Assembly: GCA_030706735.1 (NCBI GenBank)
Contig: JAUZNZ010000007.1
Location: 1-64,000, forward strand
Origin: Bacteroidota bacterium
GTDB taxonomy: Bacteria; Bacteroidota; Bacteroidia; Chitinophagales; Chitinophagaceae
DNA: 64,000 bases
Direction of reading: 5' to 3'
In this document: positions 1 to 9,619 of the stretch, piece by piece
Numbering within the stretch: the stretch's first letter is position 1
How the letters are laid out: each line of letters opens with the position of its first letter
Position numbers and translations under genes: made by a program
Notes under the pieces: generated by a model
What the model was told of the DNA's origin: nothing
Seen by the model: the letters and a program-made list of their open reading frames with translations, nothing else
Database searches by the model: none

Positions 1-161
1 CTGGAGTATGCCTGTTTGGTGGGATTGCGTAACGGATGATGAATATAATGGATACCTTAAAAAATAGATCCCAGTCATCAGCATATTCCCTATCAGACGG
101 ATTACACATGAGGATTTCATAAGAAGAGCAGATCACCAGGAAGAAGAAGTACCCTGCAAGA

Positions 162-195
162 GGCTGTCCCGGGAGGATTCCGGGATGGCCTTTTT
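162..195 (+). terminator. Rho-independent terminator-like hairpin at left edge
   Basis: Arms at 162-172 and 180-190 pair over 11 positions (with wobble) around a 7-nt loop and are followed by TTTTT at 191-195, so it would end a rightward transcript entering from outside the window. Bases 1-161 hold no gene I can support: the three forward frames close within 70 bases. The stop codon of the leftward gene at 194 abuts this hairpin. Confidence 0.5.
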
Positions 196-1549
196 AGTTG
201 AAGAAGAGATAGCAGAGGAAGATGGACACGACGATGCTGACGAGGTTGGTGAGCAGCATGGCGCCGATCGAATAGCGGGTATTCCTGATCGACACGGCGC
301 CGAAGTAGACCGCGATGATGTAGAAGGTGGCATCGGATGAACCTTGCAGGATGCCGGACAGGCGGCCCGCAAAGGAATTGGGTCCCTGGGGCCCTTGCAT
401 GGCCGCGATCATCATGCCGCGCGCGCCGCTGCCGCTCAGGGGTTTGATCAGTGCGGTGGGCAGTCCGTCCACAAAGCGGGTATCGGTGCCGAGGGCGGCG
501 AAGACGCGCCGAATGCCTTCAATGATGGCATCGAATGTGCCGCTGGTACGGAGCATGCTGATCGCCACCAGGATCCCGACCAGATAAGGTATGATCTTGA
601 CGGCGGTATCGAAGCCGCCCTTCGCGCCTTCCACAAAGGCGTCGAACATATTTATCTTTTTGTATAGCGCCCCTCCGACGATCAGGACGAAGATCAACAA
701 GATCAGGCCATTGCTGAGCACCTGTGAAAAGGACTGTACGCGATCGGCTGGCAGCTGGCGCAAATAGATTACGAGTGCGGCGATCAGCAGGCAGAACCCG
801 CCCACCCAGGCCAGGATGACCGGCTGAAAGATATTTATCCGTTGCTTGAATGCGACGATAAGCATGGAGGCCAGCGTCGCGACGAAGGTGGCGATCAGGA
901 TCGGTATGAATACATCTGTCGGATCGGAAGCCCGCATCGATGCCCGGATAGCGATGACGCTGACCGGGATCAATTGCAGCCCGGATTGATGCAGACAGAG
1001 GAACATGATCTGGGCATTCGAGGCCGTATCCTTTTTAGGATTGATCTCCTGCAGGCTTTGCATGGCTTTCAGCGCGAAGGGCGTCGCCGCGTTGTCCAGG
1101 CCCAGGAGGTTTGCCGAGAAATTCATGACCATGTGTCCCATGGCGGGATGGTCTTTGGGCAGGTCGGGGAAGAGCCGGGAAAAGAAGGGGCCGACGATCC
1201 TCGAGAGCAGGCGTATCCCCCCTGCCCTATCCGCGATGCCGATCAATCCCATGAATAAGGCCATGATGCCGATGAGGCCGAGCGAAAGGGTTACAGCGGT
1301 CTCGCAGGTCCTGATCAGCCCGTCGGCGGATTGGATGCGGTAGGCGGGTTGGGACGCGGGGGAGGGCGACGCGGGGGCGGACGACGCGGGGGCGGACGGT
1401 TGGATTTGGGCGATCCGGATGGTGTCGCCGGCTCGGCCCGTCACCATTTCGCTGAAAAGGTTCCGGTCGCCGGGGAAGAGGGCGCACTTAATGCTCGCTA
1501 CGAGTACCGATACGATGATGAATGCCGCCCATATCCTGCTTAATGCCAT
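194..1549 (-). CDS. Nucleoside-recognition (SpmA/SpmB-type) membrane protein
   Basis: A 451-residue polytopic membrane protein with the two-module layout of fused spore maturation proteins A and B (nucleoside-recognition/Gate domain family). The first module is at about 85-260, containing MNFSANLLGLDNAATP, and the second at about 285-445, with PLSGSGARGMM and LQGSSDATFY. Such proteins occur widely in non-sporulating Bacteroidota; the substrate is not established. Residues about 50-70, between an N-terminal membrane segment and the first module, are a Pro/Ala/Ser-rich run encoded by a 15-bp tandem repeat (see 1351-1395). It is divergent from ychF, with 81 bp between the start codons. Family call is firm, function unknown. 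Confidence 0.85.
   Translation of the reverse strand: MALSRIWAAFIIVSVLVASIKCALFPGDRNLFSEMVTGRAGDTIRIAQIQPSAPASSAPASPSPASQPAYRIQSADGLIRTCETAVTLSLGLIGIMALFMGLIGIADRAGGIRLLSRIVGPFFSRLFPDLPKDHPAMGHMVMNFSANLLGLDNAATPFALKAMQSLQEINPKKDTASNAQIMFLCLHQSGLQLIPVSVIAIRASMRASDPTDVFIPILIATFVATLASMLIVAFKQRINIFQPVILAWVGGFCLLIAALVIYLRQLPADRVQSFSQVLSNGLILLIFVLIVGGALYKKINMFDAFVEGAKGGFDTAVKIIPYLVGILVAISMLRTSGTFDAIIEGIRRVFAALGTDTRFVDGLPTALIKPLSGSGARGMMIAAMQGPQGPNSFAGRLSGILQGSSDATFYIIAVYFGAVSIRNTRYSIGAMLLTNLVSIVVSIFLCYLFFN
1351..1395. repeat. Three 15-bp G-rich tandem units inside the SpmA/B-like gene
   Basis: Units at 1351-1365, 1366-1380 and 1381-1395 share the core ACGCGGGGG followed by a purine-rich end. The last two differ at one base. 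Fifteen bases keep the reading frame and code on the minus strand for Pro/Ala/Ser repeats in a loop between a membrane segment and the conserved core. It is one of about a dozen G-rich blocks on the plus strand of this window. Confidence 0.8.
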
Positions 1550-1597
1550 GTATAAAAATATATAAATTATTCCAACCCCGGGTGGTCTGCTTTTTAC

Positions 1598-1605
1598 TAC
1601 CTTTG
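1598..1605 (+). promoter_or_regulatory. -7 element upstream of ychF
   Basis: TACCTTTG matches the Bacteroidota -7 consensus TAnnTTTG and lies 25 bases before the ychF ATG, giving an expected leader of roughly 20 nt. I see no clear -33 TTG at the right spacing. Confidence 0.55.
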
Positions 1606-1630
1606 CGGGTCTTAAAAATGGGATACCAGT

Positions 1631-2731
1631 ATGGGTTTACAAGCAGGGATCGTCGGATTGCCGAATGTGGGGAAGTCGACCCTATTCAACGCCGTCAGCA
1701 ATAGCGCCAAAGCGCAGGCCAGCAACTATCGTTTTTGCACCATCGAGCCCAATACGGGTTTGGTGGATGTTCCGGACGAGCGGCTGCAAAAACTCGCCGA
1801 GCTGGTCAAACCGCAGCGGATCGTGCCGACGCAGATCGGGATCGTGGATATTGCCGGCCTGGTCAAGGGGGCCAGTAAGGGAGAAGGCCTTGGCAATAAA
1901 TTCCTGGCCAATATACGGGAAGTCGATGCGATCGTGCATGTGATCCGTTGCTTCGAGGATGAGAATATCCTGCGCGATGAAGGCGCCATCGATCCGGTCA
2001 GCGACAAGGAGATCATCGATACCGAGCTGCAGTTAAAAGACCTCGAGAGCGTCGAAAAGAAACTTTCGCGATCGGAAAAACTGCTCAAGACCGGCGACCC
2101 CAAGGTGAAGGCCGAGGTGGACGTGCTGCGGCGTTGCAAGGAACATCTCGAAAAAGGCAAGAGCATCCGGGAGCTGGATCTCTCAAAGGAAGAACGGGCG
2201 GCGATCAGCGATCTGTTCCTCCTTACCGAGAAGCCCGTTCTTTATGTCGCGAATGTCGATGAAGCGTCGATGCACACGGGGAACCGGTTCTCGGAGGCGC
2301 TGAAGGCGTCCGTCACCGGAGAAAATTCACTGATGATCCTGATGAACAATTCCATCGAGGCGCAGATCGCGGAAATGGAAGATCCGGGAGACCGGCAGTT
2401 GTTCATGGAGGAATACAAGATGCAGGAGCCGGCGCTCAACAAGCTGATCCGGTCCACCTATCGTCTGCTGAGGCTGGCGACCTATTTCACGGCCGGAGAG
2501 CAGGAGGTCAGGGCCTGGACGATACATGAGGGATGGAAGGCTCCGCTGGCGGCGGGGGTGATACACACCGACTTCGAGAAAGGCTTTATAAAAGCGGAGG
2601 TCATCGCTTACCAGGATTTCCTGCAATACGGATCGGAGGCCGCCTGCCGGGAGAATGGGAAGCTGCGGATCGAGGGGAAGGAGTATGTGGTGAAGGACGG
2701 GGATGTGATGCATTTCCGGTTCAATGTCTAA
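1631..2731 (+). CDS. ychF: Redox-regulated ATPase YchF (Obg family)
   Basis: A 366-residue P-loop NTPase of the Obg family; YchF/OLA1 binds ribosomes and hydrolyses ATP rather than GTP. Walker A is GLPNVGKST at residues 7-15 near the N-terminus, DIAGLVKGAS is the switch II/G3 region, and NVDEAS stands where NKxD sits in true GTPases. The C-terminal TGS-like domain ends in the usual DGDVMHFRFNV. Length equals the family norm. The start follows a TAnnTTTG promoter by 25 bases. It is convergent with the TonB receptor gene, and two perfect hairpins separate them. Confidence 0.97.
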   Translation: MGLQAGIVGLPNVGKSTLFNAVSNSAKAQASNYRFCTIEPNTGLVDVPDERLQKLAELVKPQRIVPTQIGIVDIAGLVKGASKGEGLGNKFLANIREVDAIVHVIRCFEDENILRDEGAIDPVSDKEIIDTELQLKDLESVEKKLSRSEKLLKTGDPKVKAEVDVLRRCKEHLEKGKSIRELDLSKEERAAISDLFLLTEKPVLYVANVDEASMHTGNRFSEALKASVTGENSLMILMNNSIEAQIAEMEDPGDRQLFMEEYKMQEPALNKLIRSTYRLLRLATYFTAGEQEVRAWTIHEGWKAPLAAGVIHTDFEKGFIKAEVIAYQDFLQYGSEAACRENGKLRIEGKEYVVKDGDVMHFRFNV

Positions 2732-2740
2732 TGAAATGGA

Positions 2741-2765
2741 CGAGCCGGCCCGACGGGCCGGCTCG
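2741..2765. terminator. GC-rich hairpin after ychF
   Basis: Perfect 11-bp inverted repeat (CGAGCCGGCCC / GGGCCGGCTCG) with a 3-nt GAC loop, ten bases after the ychF stop. There is no T-run, so alone it is an imperfect intrinsic terminator, but it pairs with the hairpin at 2777-2811. Confidence 0.6.
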
Positions 2766-2776
2766 CATCAACACTT

Positions 2777-2811
2777 AAACGAAGAGGGCGCCAGTGGCGC
2801 CCTCTTCGTTT
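2777..2811. terminator. 16-bp perfect bidirectional terminator hairpin
   Basis: AAACGAAGAGGGCGCC and its exact complement flank AGT. The stem carries AAAC/GTTT ends, so either transcript ends in a short U tract. The right arm runs into the TAA stop codon of the leftward TonB receptor gene (2810-2812), so one element serves both convergent genes. Confidence 0.75.
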
Positions 2812-5551
2812 AGAAAATGTTATATCCGTAACTGACGTAATAGAGACCGCCTATCGAGGGATTCGCGAAGGCGTTGATGTAATAGTGGTTGAGCATATTA
2901 GTCGCTCCCAGCTTGATCAGGGATCGTACGGAAGGCAGCTTATAGCTGATCATTCCATCCAGGGTACCGAAGGCGCTTACGGGACCTTGCCGGAAGTCGC
3001 TCTCAGTCCAGTAAGCATCCTGCCACCTGAACTGGAGATTGAAGCCGAATCGCTGCTCATGACCAAAGCCGCTATTCGCCAGGCCGATATTGAAACGGTA
3101 CTTGGGCGTATTATAATACGTGACGAAGGTTGAGTCCGGATTATGCAGGCGATCGGTGGACGCGTTGAAGCTCAGAGAGAAATTATTCGGCAGCAGGTAG
3201 TCCAGGCTTAACCCTATGCCGTAGCTCTTGATCTGGTTTGGACTATTTACCGATACGGAATAAACCTTCGAGGTTGACAGCTGAACCACGGTGGTCCGGC
3301 TGAGAAAATCATCGAATTGGGAATAATATCCATAGAGATCCACGAGCAGGCGGCGGTCGAAGGTCCCTTTGTACCCCAATTCATAGGAGTGTACCGTTTC
3401 GGGCTTGAACTTACCAAAATTGGCCTGGACCAGTACAGCCGGATTGCCGGACTGCTGATATGCCTGGACGCTGGAGTAAGTGTAGACGGGCTGCGTATCG
3501 AAATGGTGGAACTGCCGCAGCTGAGGCAGGCCGCCGATGAGGGTATAGGTGCCTGTATTCAGGTTGATCCACTGGTTCTGGTTGGATGGGAAACGATACG
3601 CGTTCTGGTATGAGGCCCGGATATAATTGTCCGGAGCCACGGTAAGGACAGCCGAAAAACGCGGAGTAAACTTCCCGTCAAAATTCGTATTCTTATCATA
3701 GCGTCCGGAGGCGGTGAGCTTTAATTTATCGTCGAACAACCTCTTCGAGATCTGTGCGTATGCGCCAATCTCGGTTGTATTGATCCTGCCTGCGCTATCG
3801 GCAAAAAGCGTACCCTGTGAATTCAGCACGTATTCTCTCCAGCTGCCCCCAACGATCAATTCGGCAAATTTCACGCAATCGGAGAAATTGTATTGGCCTT
3901 CGGCCTGGTACATGTTCGTGCGGTCCACGAATAGGCCCCCGGTCGGGATGGGTTTGGCGCGCACCTGGTCGAACACGGACTGGAATCCTGCCGTTCCTGC
4001 TACCGGCCGCCCCTGGTCGGCGAATCCGCGCGCCGCATTATTGGCTGTCATAAAATCCGCGCCTCCCGCCATGGCCGCCAGCAAGGCGCCCGTGTACTGA
4101 GGATACCAGCTGGCGCCCGGATTGCCGGGATTGTAGCTGACCTTCCAGGCCTCGTTGAAAAGCTGGGTGGTAACTGTGGCGTTATATGCCTGACCGGAGT
4201 TTTCCTGCGTGGTATAGGCGCGCAGGAACCAATGGTCAGCCTTCACTTCCAACTTGTATTGCCCCATCTTGAGGTCTTTCAGGGAATACCGGTCGCTACC
4301 GGTATAGACCGAATTACCGGTGCCGTAATTACCCGTGAGGGAGGCTACGATACGCGGAGTGATCTTATAATAGATCCCGCCTGTCAGCCGGAGATCACGT
4401 GTGGTGCTATTGATCACTTCGCTCTCCTTATACCCCGTACGCGAGACGTAATATGGCTTGGCCAGCATCGGAGTGACAAGGGGAGCCAGGGCCGGGTTGG
4501 CCAGGGCAGCGCCCTGGAGGAATGGCCGGATGTCCACAGAAGTCTCGTCGCCATAGAGATTTACGCCGTTATAGTTGGGATCGGTGCTGCGAGAGCCGGG
4601 AATCGGATAATTACCCGGTCCGGCCCCGGTGCCCCTGGAATTGGTGCTGTCCCAGCCGATCCAATCCTTGGCATCGATATACTGTACTCCGACCTTGAAT
4701 GCGAAATTATCACCGATCTTTTGTCCCCACCTCAATGCCAGGTCCGTGTAAGGAGAGGCGCCAACCGGATCCTTACCGCCGACGTGCATGACCCCTTCCT
4801 TAACCTGGAGGCTGACACCCTGGTACTTGAAGGGATCCTTGCTGGTGATGAGCAGTGTACCATTGGTACCGCCGGAGCCATACAATGCGGAAGATGCGCC
4901 GGAAAGCAGTTCCATATTATCGATGTCCAGGTCGGAAAGCCCGATGACCGAACCGACGGAGAAGTTGAGCCCCGGGGCCTGGTTATCCATCCCGTCAACG
5001 AATTGATTGAACTTCGTATTCCCGCTGCCGTTGAAGCCACGGGTGGTCACGGTACTGAAAGTCAGGCTGGAGCTGACGACGTCCACTCCCTTCAGCGTGC
5101 GTATCACATCATAATAACTTGTGGCCGGGCTGTTTCGGATGGCTGCCGAGCCTACGCGCTCGATCGAAACAGGCGATTCGAGTATGCGCTCCGGTACGCG
5201 GCTGGCAGCGACAACCACTTCCGTTCCGAGGACGGAAACCGGTTTAAATTCGATCTGCAGATGAGCCGATGCATCGCTGACAGTCAGCTCCTGCAATTCG
5301 AACCCGATTGATGTGAATACAAGTACCAGTGGGAGCGCGTGATTGGTTGTGATCCTGAAATTCCCCTTGTCATCCGTATAGGTTCCGGCACCAGTACCCT
5401 TAATGCTGACGGAGACCGCAGGAACAGCGTCTCTATTCAACGCATTGTGTACATTACCGGAAATCGTGACTTGGGACTGAGCGAATGTGGCAGCAGAGAA
5501 AAAGGCTGACGTAAGCATGACAATGGCTAGCCTTGGTAGAGCATTTCCCAT
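2810..5551 (-). CDS. TonB-dependent outer-membrane receptor with CarboxypepD-reg-like domain
   Basis: A 913-residue outer-membrane receptor. Residues 1-25 are a Sec signal peptide ending AAATFAQS-like at the cleavage site. About 28-115 is the carboxypeptidase-regulatory-like beta domain typical of Bacteroidota TonB receptors, about 120-245 is the plug (with DIDNMELLSGASSALYGSGG), and the rest is the 22-stranded barrel ending in Phe. There is no SusD partner on either side, so it is not a SusC of a glycan locus. The closest match by plug sequence is the siderophore/vitamin-type receptors, but substrate cannot be read from sequence. It is divergent from purC. No Fur-type box could be identified. 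Confidence 0.9.
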   Translation of the reverse strand: MGNALPRLAIVMLTSAFFSAATFAQSQVTISGNVHNALNRDAVPAVSVSIKGTGAGTYTDDKGNFRITTNHALPLVLVFTSIGFELQELTVSDASAHLQIEFKPVSVLGTEVVVAASRVPERILESPVSIERVGSAAIRNSPATSYYDVIRTLKGVDVVSSSLTFSTVTTRGFNGSGNTKFNQFVDGMDNQAPGLNFSVGSVIGLSDLDIDNMELLSGASSALYGSGGTNGTLLITSKDPFKYQGVSLQVKEGVMHVGGKDPVGASPYTDLALRWGQKIGDNFAFKVGVQYIDAKDWIGWDSTNSRGTGAGPGNYPIPGSRSTDPNYNGVNLYGDETSVDIRPFLQGAALANPALAPLVTPMLAKPYYVSRTGYKESEVINSTTRDLRLTGGIYYKITPRIVASLTGNYGTGNSVYTGSDRYSLKDLKMGQYKLEVKADHWFLRAYTTQENSGQAYNATVTTQLFNEAWKVSYNPGNPGASWYPQYTGALLAAMAGGADFMTANNAARGFADQGRPVAGTAGFQSVFDQVRAKPIPTGGLFVDRTNMYQAEGQYNFSDCVKFAELIVGGSWREYVLNSQGTLFADSAGRINTTEIGAYAQISKRLFDDKLKLTASGRYDKNTNFDGKFTPRFSAVLTVAPDNYIRASYQNAYRFPSNQNQWINLNTGTYTLIGGLPQLRQFHHFDTQPVYTYSSVQAYQQSGNPAVLVQANFGKFKPETVHSYELGYKGTFDRRLLVDLYGYYSQFDDFLSRTTVVQLSTSKVYSVSVNSPNQIKSYGIGLSLDYLLPNNFSLSFNASTDRLHNPDSTFVTYYNTPKYRFNIGLANSGFGHEQRFGFNLQFRWQDAYWTESDFRQGPVSAFGTLDGMISYKLPSVRSLIKLGATNMLNHYYINAFANPSIGGLYYVSYGYNIF

Positions 5552-5604
5552 GGTACAAGTTTTCGTTTAGTAATAGTGAGGCCTAATTATCAGCAAAATA
5601 CACA

Positions 5605-5634
5605 TTGTAATCTTGTCTTGAAAATTTAATTTTG
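5605..5634 (+). promoter_or_regulatory. purC promoter (TTG-19 nt-TAATTTTG), four bases before ATG
   Basis: A -33 TTG at 5605-5607 is followed after 19 nt by the -7 box TAATTTTG at 5627-5634. Only CGCC separates this box from the purC ATG at 5639, so the expected transcription start coincides with the start codon, suggesting a leaderless mRNA. Confidence 0.6.
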
Positions 5635-5638
5635 CGCC

Positions 5639-6565
5639 ATGAACCTCCTGCAATTCCCCCGCCAGACAGCCTATTACCGAGGCAAGGTCCGCGACGTATA
5701 TACCATCGACGATACCTGGCTGGTGATGATCGCCTCCGACCGGATCTCCGCTTTCGACGTGATCCTTCCCAGGCCGATCCCATTCAAGGGCCAGGTGTTG
5801 AACCAGATCGCGGCGTATATGCTGAAGGCTACCGCGGATATTTGCCCGAACTGGTTGAAGGAGACGCCGGCGCCCAATGTGGCCATCGGCCGGAAATGCC
5901 AGCCATTCCGGGTAGAGATGGTCGTTAGGGGCAACCTGACGGGCCATGCCTGGAGAACCTATAGCAGCGGAAAGCGCGAATTGTGCGGAGTGGCCATGCC
6001 CGAGGGGATGCGGGAACACGATCCCTTCCCAAAACCCATCATCACTCCATCCACGAAGGCGGAAGCCGGTCATGACGAAGACATTTCGCGGGAGGAGATC
6101 ATCGGCCGCGGGTTGGTGGGCGAAAAACACTATGTGCAAATGGAGGCCTATACGCTGGCCCTGTTCCAACGGGGCAGGGATATCGCGTCCAAAAGGGGCC
6201 TGATCCTTGTAGACACCAAGTACGAGTTCGGGTTGATCGGCGATACGGTCTACCTCATGGACGAGATCCATACGCCCGATTCGTCGCGCTACTTCTATGC
6301 CGACGGGTTCGAAGAACGGCAGGCCAGCGGCGAACGGCAGCAGCAGCTCAGCAAGGAATTCGTCCGGGAGTGGCTGATCGCGAATCATTTTATGGGCAAG
6401 GAAGGTCAGACGGTCCCGGAAATGAGCGACGAGTGGGTGCAGACCATCAGCCGGCGTTACATCGAATTGTACGAGAAAGTGATCGGGGAGCCGTTCCGCG
6501 GGCAATCGTTGACCCTGGAGGAAACCTATCAGCGCATCTTATATTCGCTGGCCAACATCGGGTGA
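5639..6565 (+). CDS. purC: SAICAR synthase (phosphoribosylaminoimidazole-succinocarboxamide synthase)
   Basis: A 308-residue enzyme that joins aspartate to CAIR using ATP in de novo purine synthesis. Visible signatures are RGKVRDVY near residue 14, [12 protein letters not shown] at about 33-44, the [12 protein letters not shown] region, and LVDTKYEFG followed by [13 protein letters not shown], all canonical for the longer, yeast-type PurC. Length is normal for that subfamily. It stands alone, with purK and purE about 40 kb away. The last 27 bases overlap the 3' end of the convergent histidine kinase gene. Confidence 0.97.
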   Translation: MNLLQFPRQTAYYRGKVRDVYTIDDTWLVMIASDRISAFDVILPRPIPFKGQVLNQIAAYMLKATADICPNWLKETPAPNVAIGRKCQPFRVEMVVRGNLTGHAWRTYSSGKRELCGVAMPEGMREHDPFPKPIITPSTKAEAGHDEDISREEIIGRGLVGEKHYVQMEAYTLALFQRGRDIASKRGLILVDTKYEFGLIGDTVYLMDEIHTPDSSRYFYADGFEERQASGERQQQLSKEFVREWLIANHFMGKEGQTVPEMSDEWVQTISRRYIELYEKVIGEPFRGQSLTLEETYQRILYSLANIG

Positions 6566-7939
6566 CCGCGGCAGCGTGAACGAGAAGATGCTGCCTTTTC
6601 CCTGTTCGCTCCTGACATGCATGCGACCGCCGTTGCGGGTAAGGAATTCCTTACATAGCATTAACCCCAGGCCGGTTCCGGTCTCGCCGCCCGTTCCGCG
6701 TGTCGTATAATAGATATCATCCATCAATTTCTTGAGGTCTGAGGGACTGATGCCGGTGCCAGTGTCCTCCACGGAGACTTCGATGTGAGAACGGTCCTCG
6801 CGGGCGTCGATACTGATATGCCCTTCGGCGGGCGTGAACTTGATGGCGTTCGACAGCAGGTTTCGCAGGACCAGATTGATCATGTCCTTGTCGGCGTAAA
6901 CGTAAACAGGCCGGTCGATCTTGCTGGTGACGTAGATGTGCTTGGCCTCTGCCTGCAAACGCAGGAGTTGCAGCACTTCCTGGGTGATCTTGCCGATGTC
7001 CAGCACCTGCGGCCTGATCGCTTCCGCCTGCATCTGGCTCTTTGCCCATTGCAGCAAATTCTCCATAAGGCCCGTGGTATAGCTCAGCTCCTTCACCACT
7101 TCGGGGATCATCACCTTTATTTCGTCGCCGGGCAGGTCATATTGCTGGACGTTCCGGAAGAGGGTGCTCAGGGCATAAAGGGGCGCCTTGAGGTCGTGGG
7201 CGATCACGGAGAATAATTTATTCTTCAGCGTATTCAGTTCCGTGAGCTGACGTGTCTGCGTCTCGAGGAGGGCGGCCTTTTCCGCGACGTCCGCCTTATG
7301 TTGCATGATCTTGAGCGTGCTTCGGCGGAGCTGGAAATTCTTTTCACGCGTTTGAACCTGGTATCGTGCATTTTCGTTGCGTATCAGCAGCAGACCATAA
7401 AATATAAAGAAGATCGCCAGCAGGTGATTGAAGAGGTAGAAATAATAATTCGTCGCCTCCAGCCGGTAATTATAATCTTTCCAGATCGTCACGACCAGGA
7501 AATAGCAGGCCATGGAGAGCGTGAACGAGAAGATGATATTGTACACGCGTTGAAGGAAGAATACCGAGAGCACCCCATACAGCACAAAGAAGAATTCGAT
7601 ACCCAGGTCGATCTTGACCGCGTACAGCATGCTGGTCATTACGGGGTACAATATAAAATAGAGTATGCGCGCCAGTTCATAGCGCTGATAATAGTTTGCC
7701 GTAAGTACCAGGAGACTGATCAGGGCGGGCGAACAGGCAATAAGCCAGGCGAATACAGGGATCTCGCCGATATTGAAAAGACAGGCGATCGGCACCAGTA
7801 TGCCCGCGACCACGCCAAAGAAATTCATCAGGTTGAAAATACCCAGCTTCCTCTTTTCATAACTTCCAAGAGAGGGCCTATATCCGATGTTCCTGATATA
7901 GCTCTGCAGGCGGATGAAAGTTTTGAAGGTCGTGTTCAT
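6539..7939 (-). CDS. Membrane sensor histidine kinase
   Basis: A 466-residue kinase. Six hydrophobic segments between about 35 and 187 form the sensor region, followed by a coiled-coil linker (about 190-240). The HisKA domain has [12 protein letters not shown] with phospho-accepting His248, and a HATPase domain shows [11 protein letters not shown] (N box), DTGTGIS (G1) and GTGLGL (G2). There is no periplasmic domain of note, so it probably senses a membrane or cytosolic cue. No response regulator gene is adjacent, making it an orphan. The 3' end overlaps purC by 27 bases on the opposite strand. Confidence 0.88.
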   Translation of the reverse strand: MNTTFKTFIRLQSYIRNIGYRPSLGSYEKRKLGIFNLMNFFGVVAGILVPIACLFNIGEIPVFAWLIACSPALISLLVLTANYYQRYELARILYFILYPVMTSMLYAVKIDLGIEFFFVLYGVLSVFFLQRVYNIIFSFTLSMACYFLVVTIWKDYNYRLEATNYYFYLFNHLLAIFFIFYGLLLIRNENARYQVQTREKNFQLRRSTLKIMQHKADVAEKAALLETQTRQLTELNTLKNKLFSVIAHDLKAPLYALSTLFRNVQQYDLPGDEIKVMIPEVVKELSYTTGLMENLLQWAKSQMQAEAIRPQVLDIGKITQEVLQLLRLQAEAKHIYVTSKIDRPVYVYADKDMINLVLRNLLSNAIKFTPAEGHISIDAREDRSHIEVSVEDTGTGISPSDLKKLMDDIYYTTRGTGGETGTGLGLMLCKEFLTRNGGRMHVRSEQGKGSIFSFTLPRSPDVGQRI

Positions 7940-8155
7940 TGGATGAGCCTTGGATTTTAACCGATTACGATAATAAACGTATTAAGTACACTTTTATTTG
8001 GCCCGGCAAACTACAATTCACCGAAAGCCGATTTTGCGGCCTTGAACAGCGCCACATATAATAAAAATCAGGAATGCAACTTCGTTCAAACTCTTTGTTG
8101 CATTGGCTTATATCGTATGGATGATGAAAAAAGACCTAAGGGTTGGGGTGTGCCT

Positions 8156-9190
8156 TCAGGGGGTTTGTTTTGGCCGCAGGCGGGCCTTTGATTTATTGAA
8201 CACCTTGCGGCCATTGTCCTTGCCTTTACGCAGGGCTGCGCGGGCCTCGGGAGGCAGGCGGAGTACCTCAAGACAGGAGACGCTGCAACAGCCTTCATAT
8301 GCCGCAGCGCAGGCCTCGCATTGGATGAAGAGAAGGTGACAGCCGTCGTTGCGGCAGTTCGTGTGCGTATCGGCCGGCTGGCCGCACTGATGGCAATGCG
8401 CGATGATCTCCTCGCTGATGCGTTCGCCGAGGCGGTCGTCGAATACGAAGTTCTTACCGAGGAATTTGTTCTCCAGCCCCTTCTCCTTCACGGTATTTGC
8501 ATATTGAATGATGCCGCCTTCGAGGTGAAAGACGTTGCGGAAGCCGCGGTGGAGGAGGTATGCGGAGGCCTTCTCACAACGGATGCCGCCCGTACAATAC
8601 ATGATAATGTTGCGATCCTTGTCCTTTTCCAGCATGGCTGCCGACATGGGCAGTTGCTCGCGGAACGTATCCGAGGGCACTTCGATCGCGTCCCTGAAAT
8701 GACCGACCTCATACTCATAATGATTCCGCATGTCCACCAGGATGGTTCCCGGCTGTTCGGCCAGCCGGTTGAATTCGTCCGCGTCCACATAGCGGCCTTT
8801 GCGACTCATGTCGAATGCCGGGTCGTCGATGCCGTCGGCAACGATCTTGCCCCTGATCTTAATTTTCAGCACCCAGAACGACTTGCCGTCGTCATCTACG
8901 GCCTGGTTCAGGCGGAGGCCGCCGAGGCCGGGTATTGCGTCGAGCAGCTCTTTCAACTCCGGGAAGCGGGAGCGGGGAACGCTTACCTGCGCATTAATCC
9001 CTTCCGGGGCAATATAGATCCGGCCGAAGACCTTGCGCTGGTCCAGCGCGAGATACAGTTCGTCGCGGAATTTTTTAGTATCCGGTATAAGAGTATATCT
9101 GTAGAAAGACAGGGTAATGCGGGGTTCCGTCTCCTGGTAAAGGCGTTCCTTTAGCTCCTTTTGGGAGACACGATTGTGAAGTGGGGCCAT
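8156..9190 (-). CDS. trhO: tRNA U34 hydroxylase TrhO (rhodanese-domain, YceA family)
   Basis: A 344-residue oxygen-dependent tRNA uridine-34 hydroxylase, which starts 5-oxyacetyluridine formation. The N-terminal ferredoxin-like UPF0176 domain contains [13 protein letters not shown], and the rhodanese domain has [14 protein letters not shown] and the active-site loop CTGGIRCEK with Cys199. A C-terminal Cys-rich zinc-type segment (CHQCGQ...C...C) ends in a basic tail. I chose ATG at 9190 because the longer reading begins at a TTG that lies inside the -7 promoter box (9209-9216) and could not be on the transcript. Confidence 0.93.
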   Translation of the reverse strand: MAPLHNRVSQKELKERLYQETEPRITLSFYRYTLIPDTKKFRDELYLALDQRKVFGRIYIAPEGINAQVSVPRSRFPELKELLDAIPGLGGLRLNQAVDDDGKSFWVLKIKIRGKIVADGIDDPAFDMSRKGRYVDADEFNRLAEQPGTILVDMRNHYEYEVGHFRDAIEVPSDTFREQLPMSAAMLEKDKDRNIIMYCTGGIRCEKASAYLLHRGFRNVFHLEGGIIQYANTVKEKGLENKFLGKNFVFDDRLGERISEEIIAHCHQCGQPADTHTNCRNDGCHLLFIQCEACAAAYEGCCSVSCLEVLRLPPEARAALRKGKDNGRKVFNKSKARLRPKQTP

Positions 9191-9208
9191 GAACAAAAAT
9201 TCCTCATG

Positions 9209-9216
9209 CAAATATA
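9209..9216 (-). promoter_or_regulatory. -7 element of trhO
   Basis: On the minus strand TATATTTG, a full TAnnTTTG match, ends 18 bases before the ATG at 9190. A G-rich block (9226-9260 on the plus strand) lies directly upstream, in the place of the -33 element. Confidence 0.55.
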
Positions 9217-9260
9217 GGCAAAATCGGGGGGAGGGGGGCCCGGCGGGCCAAAGGAGGGGG

Positions 9261-9611
9261 TTAGACCGTCCTTTTCAAACAGCTCCCCGCCAGGGCGGCC
9301 ATGCCGGCAACCAGGGCGCCGACCAGGGCCGTTATAAGGATCAGCAGGACCGAAGATCCGCCGAGCGGAAGGATGAGTGCGATGCGTTGGGAAAGGATGC
9401 TGCCATTGGCGGAATCGATCGTCCAGGCGAGCGCTCCCCATAACAGGAACAGGGCGATGAATCCCGAAAGGAAGGCCATCCCGGGCTTCTGGGGCAGCAG
9501 GAGGCTGACCAGGGCGGCGGCCAGCGCCATGCACCACCAGGGGAGGAAGAGCCCGGATACGAAGCTCAACAAGGCGATCAGCAGGATCGAGACGACGAAT
9601 TTCATTTTCAA
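9261..9611 (-). CDS. Small four-helix membrane protein, unknown function
   Basis: A 116-residue protein that is almost entirely hydrophobic, with four predicted membrane helices (about 4-22, 25-40, 46-66 and 84-110). It shares the leftward transcript with the penicillin-acylase-family gene, starting 8 bases after that gene's stop, and its own stop lies about 45 bases before the trhO promoter. I do not recognise a named family; short YIP1/DUF-type membrane proteins look like this. Operon position suggests co-expression with the hydrolase, nothing more. Confidence 0.7.
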   Translation of the reverse strand: MKMKFVVSILLIALLSFVSGLFLPWWCMALAAALVSLLLPQKPGMAFLSGFIALFLLWGALAWTIDSANGSILSQRIALILPLGGSSVLLILITALVGALVAGMAALAGSCLKRTV

Positions 9612-9619
9612 TAGACTAT

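Noticed and set aside
2-67. Possible 3' end of a rightward gene (21 codons before TAG) feeding the terminator at 162
   Set aside because: Too short to judge; another frame also stays open for 12 codons. The terminator does suggest a rightward gene ends near the left edge.
4232-5311. 359-codon frame antisense to the TonB receptor
   Set aside because: The opposite strand carries a complete, well-recognised receptor; the antisense product lacks motifs.
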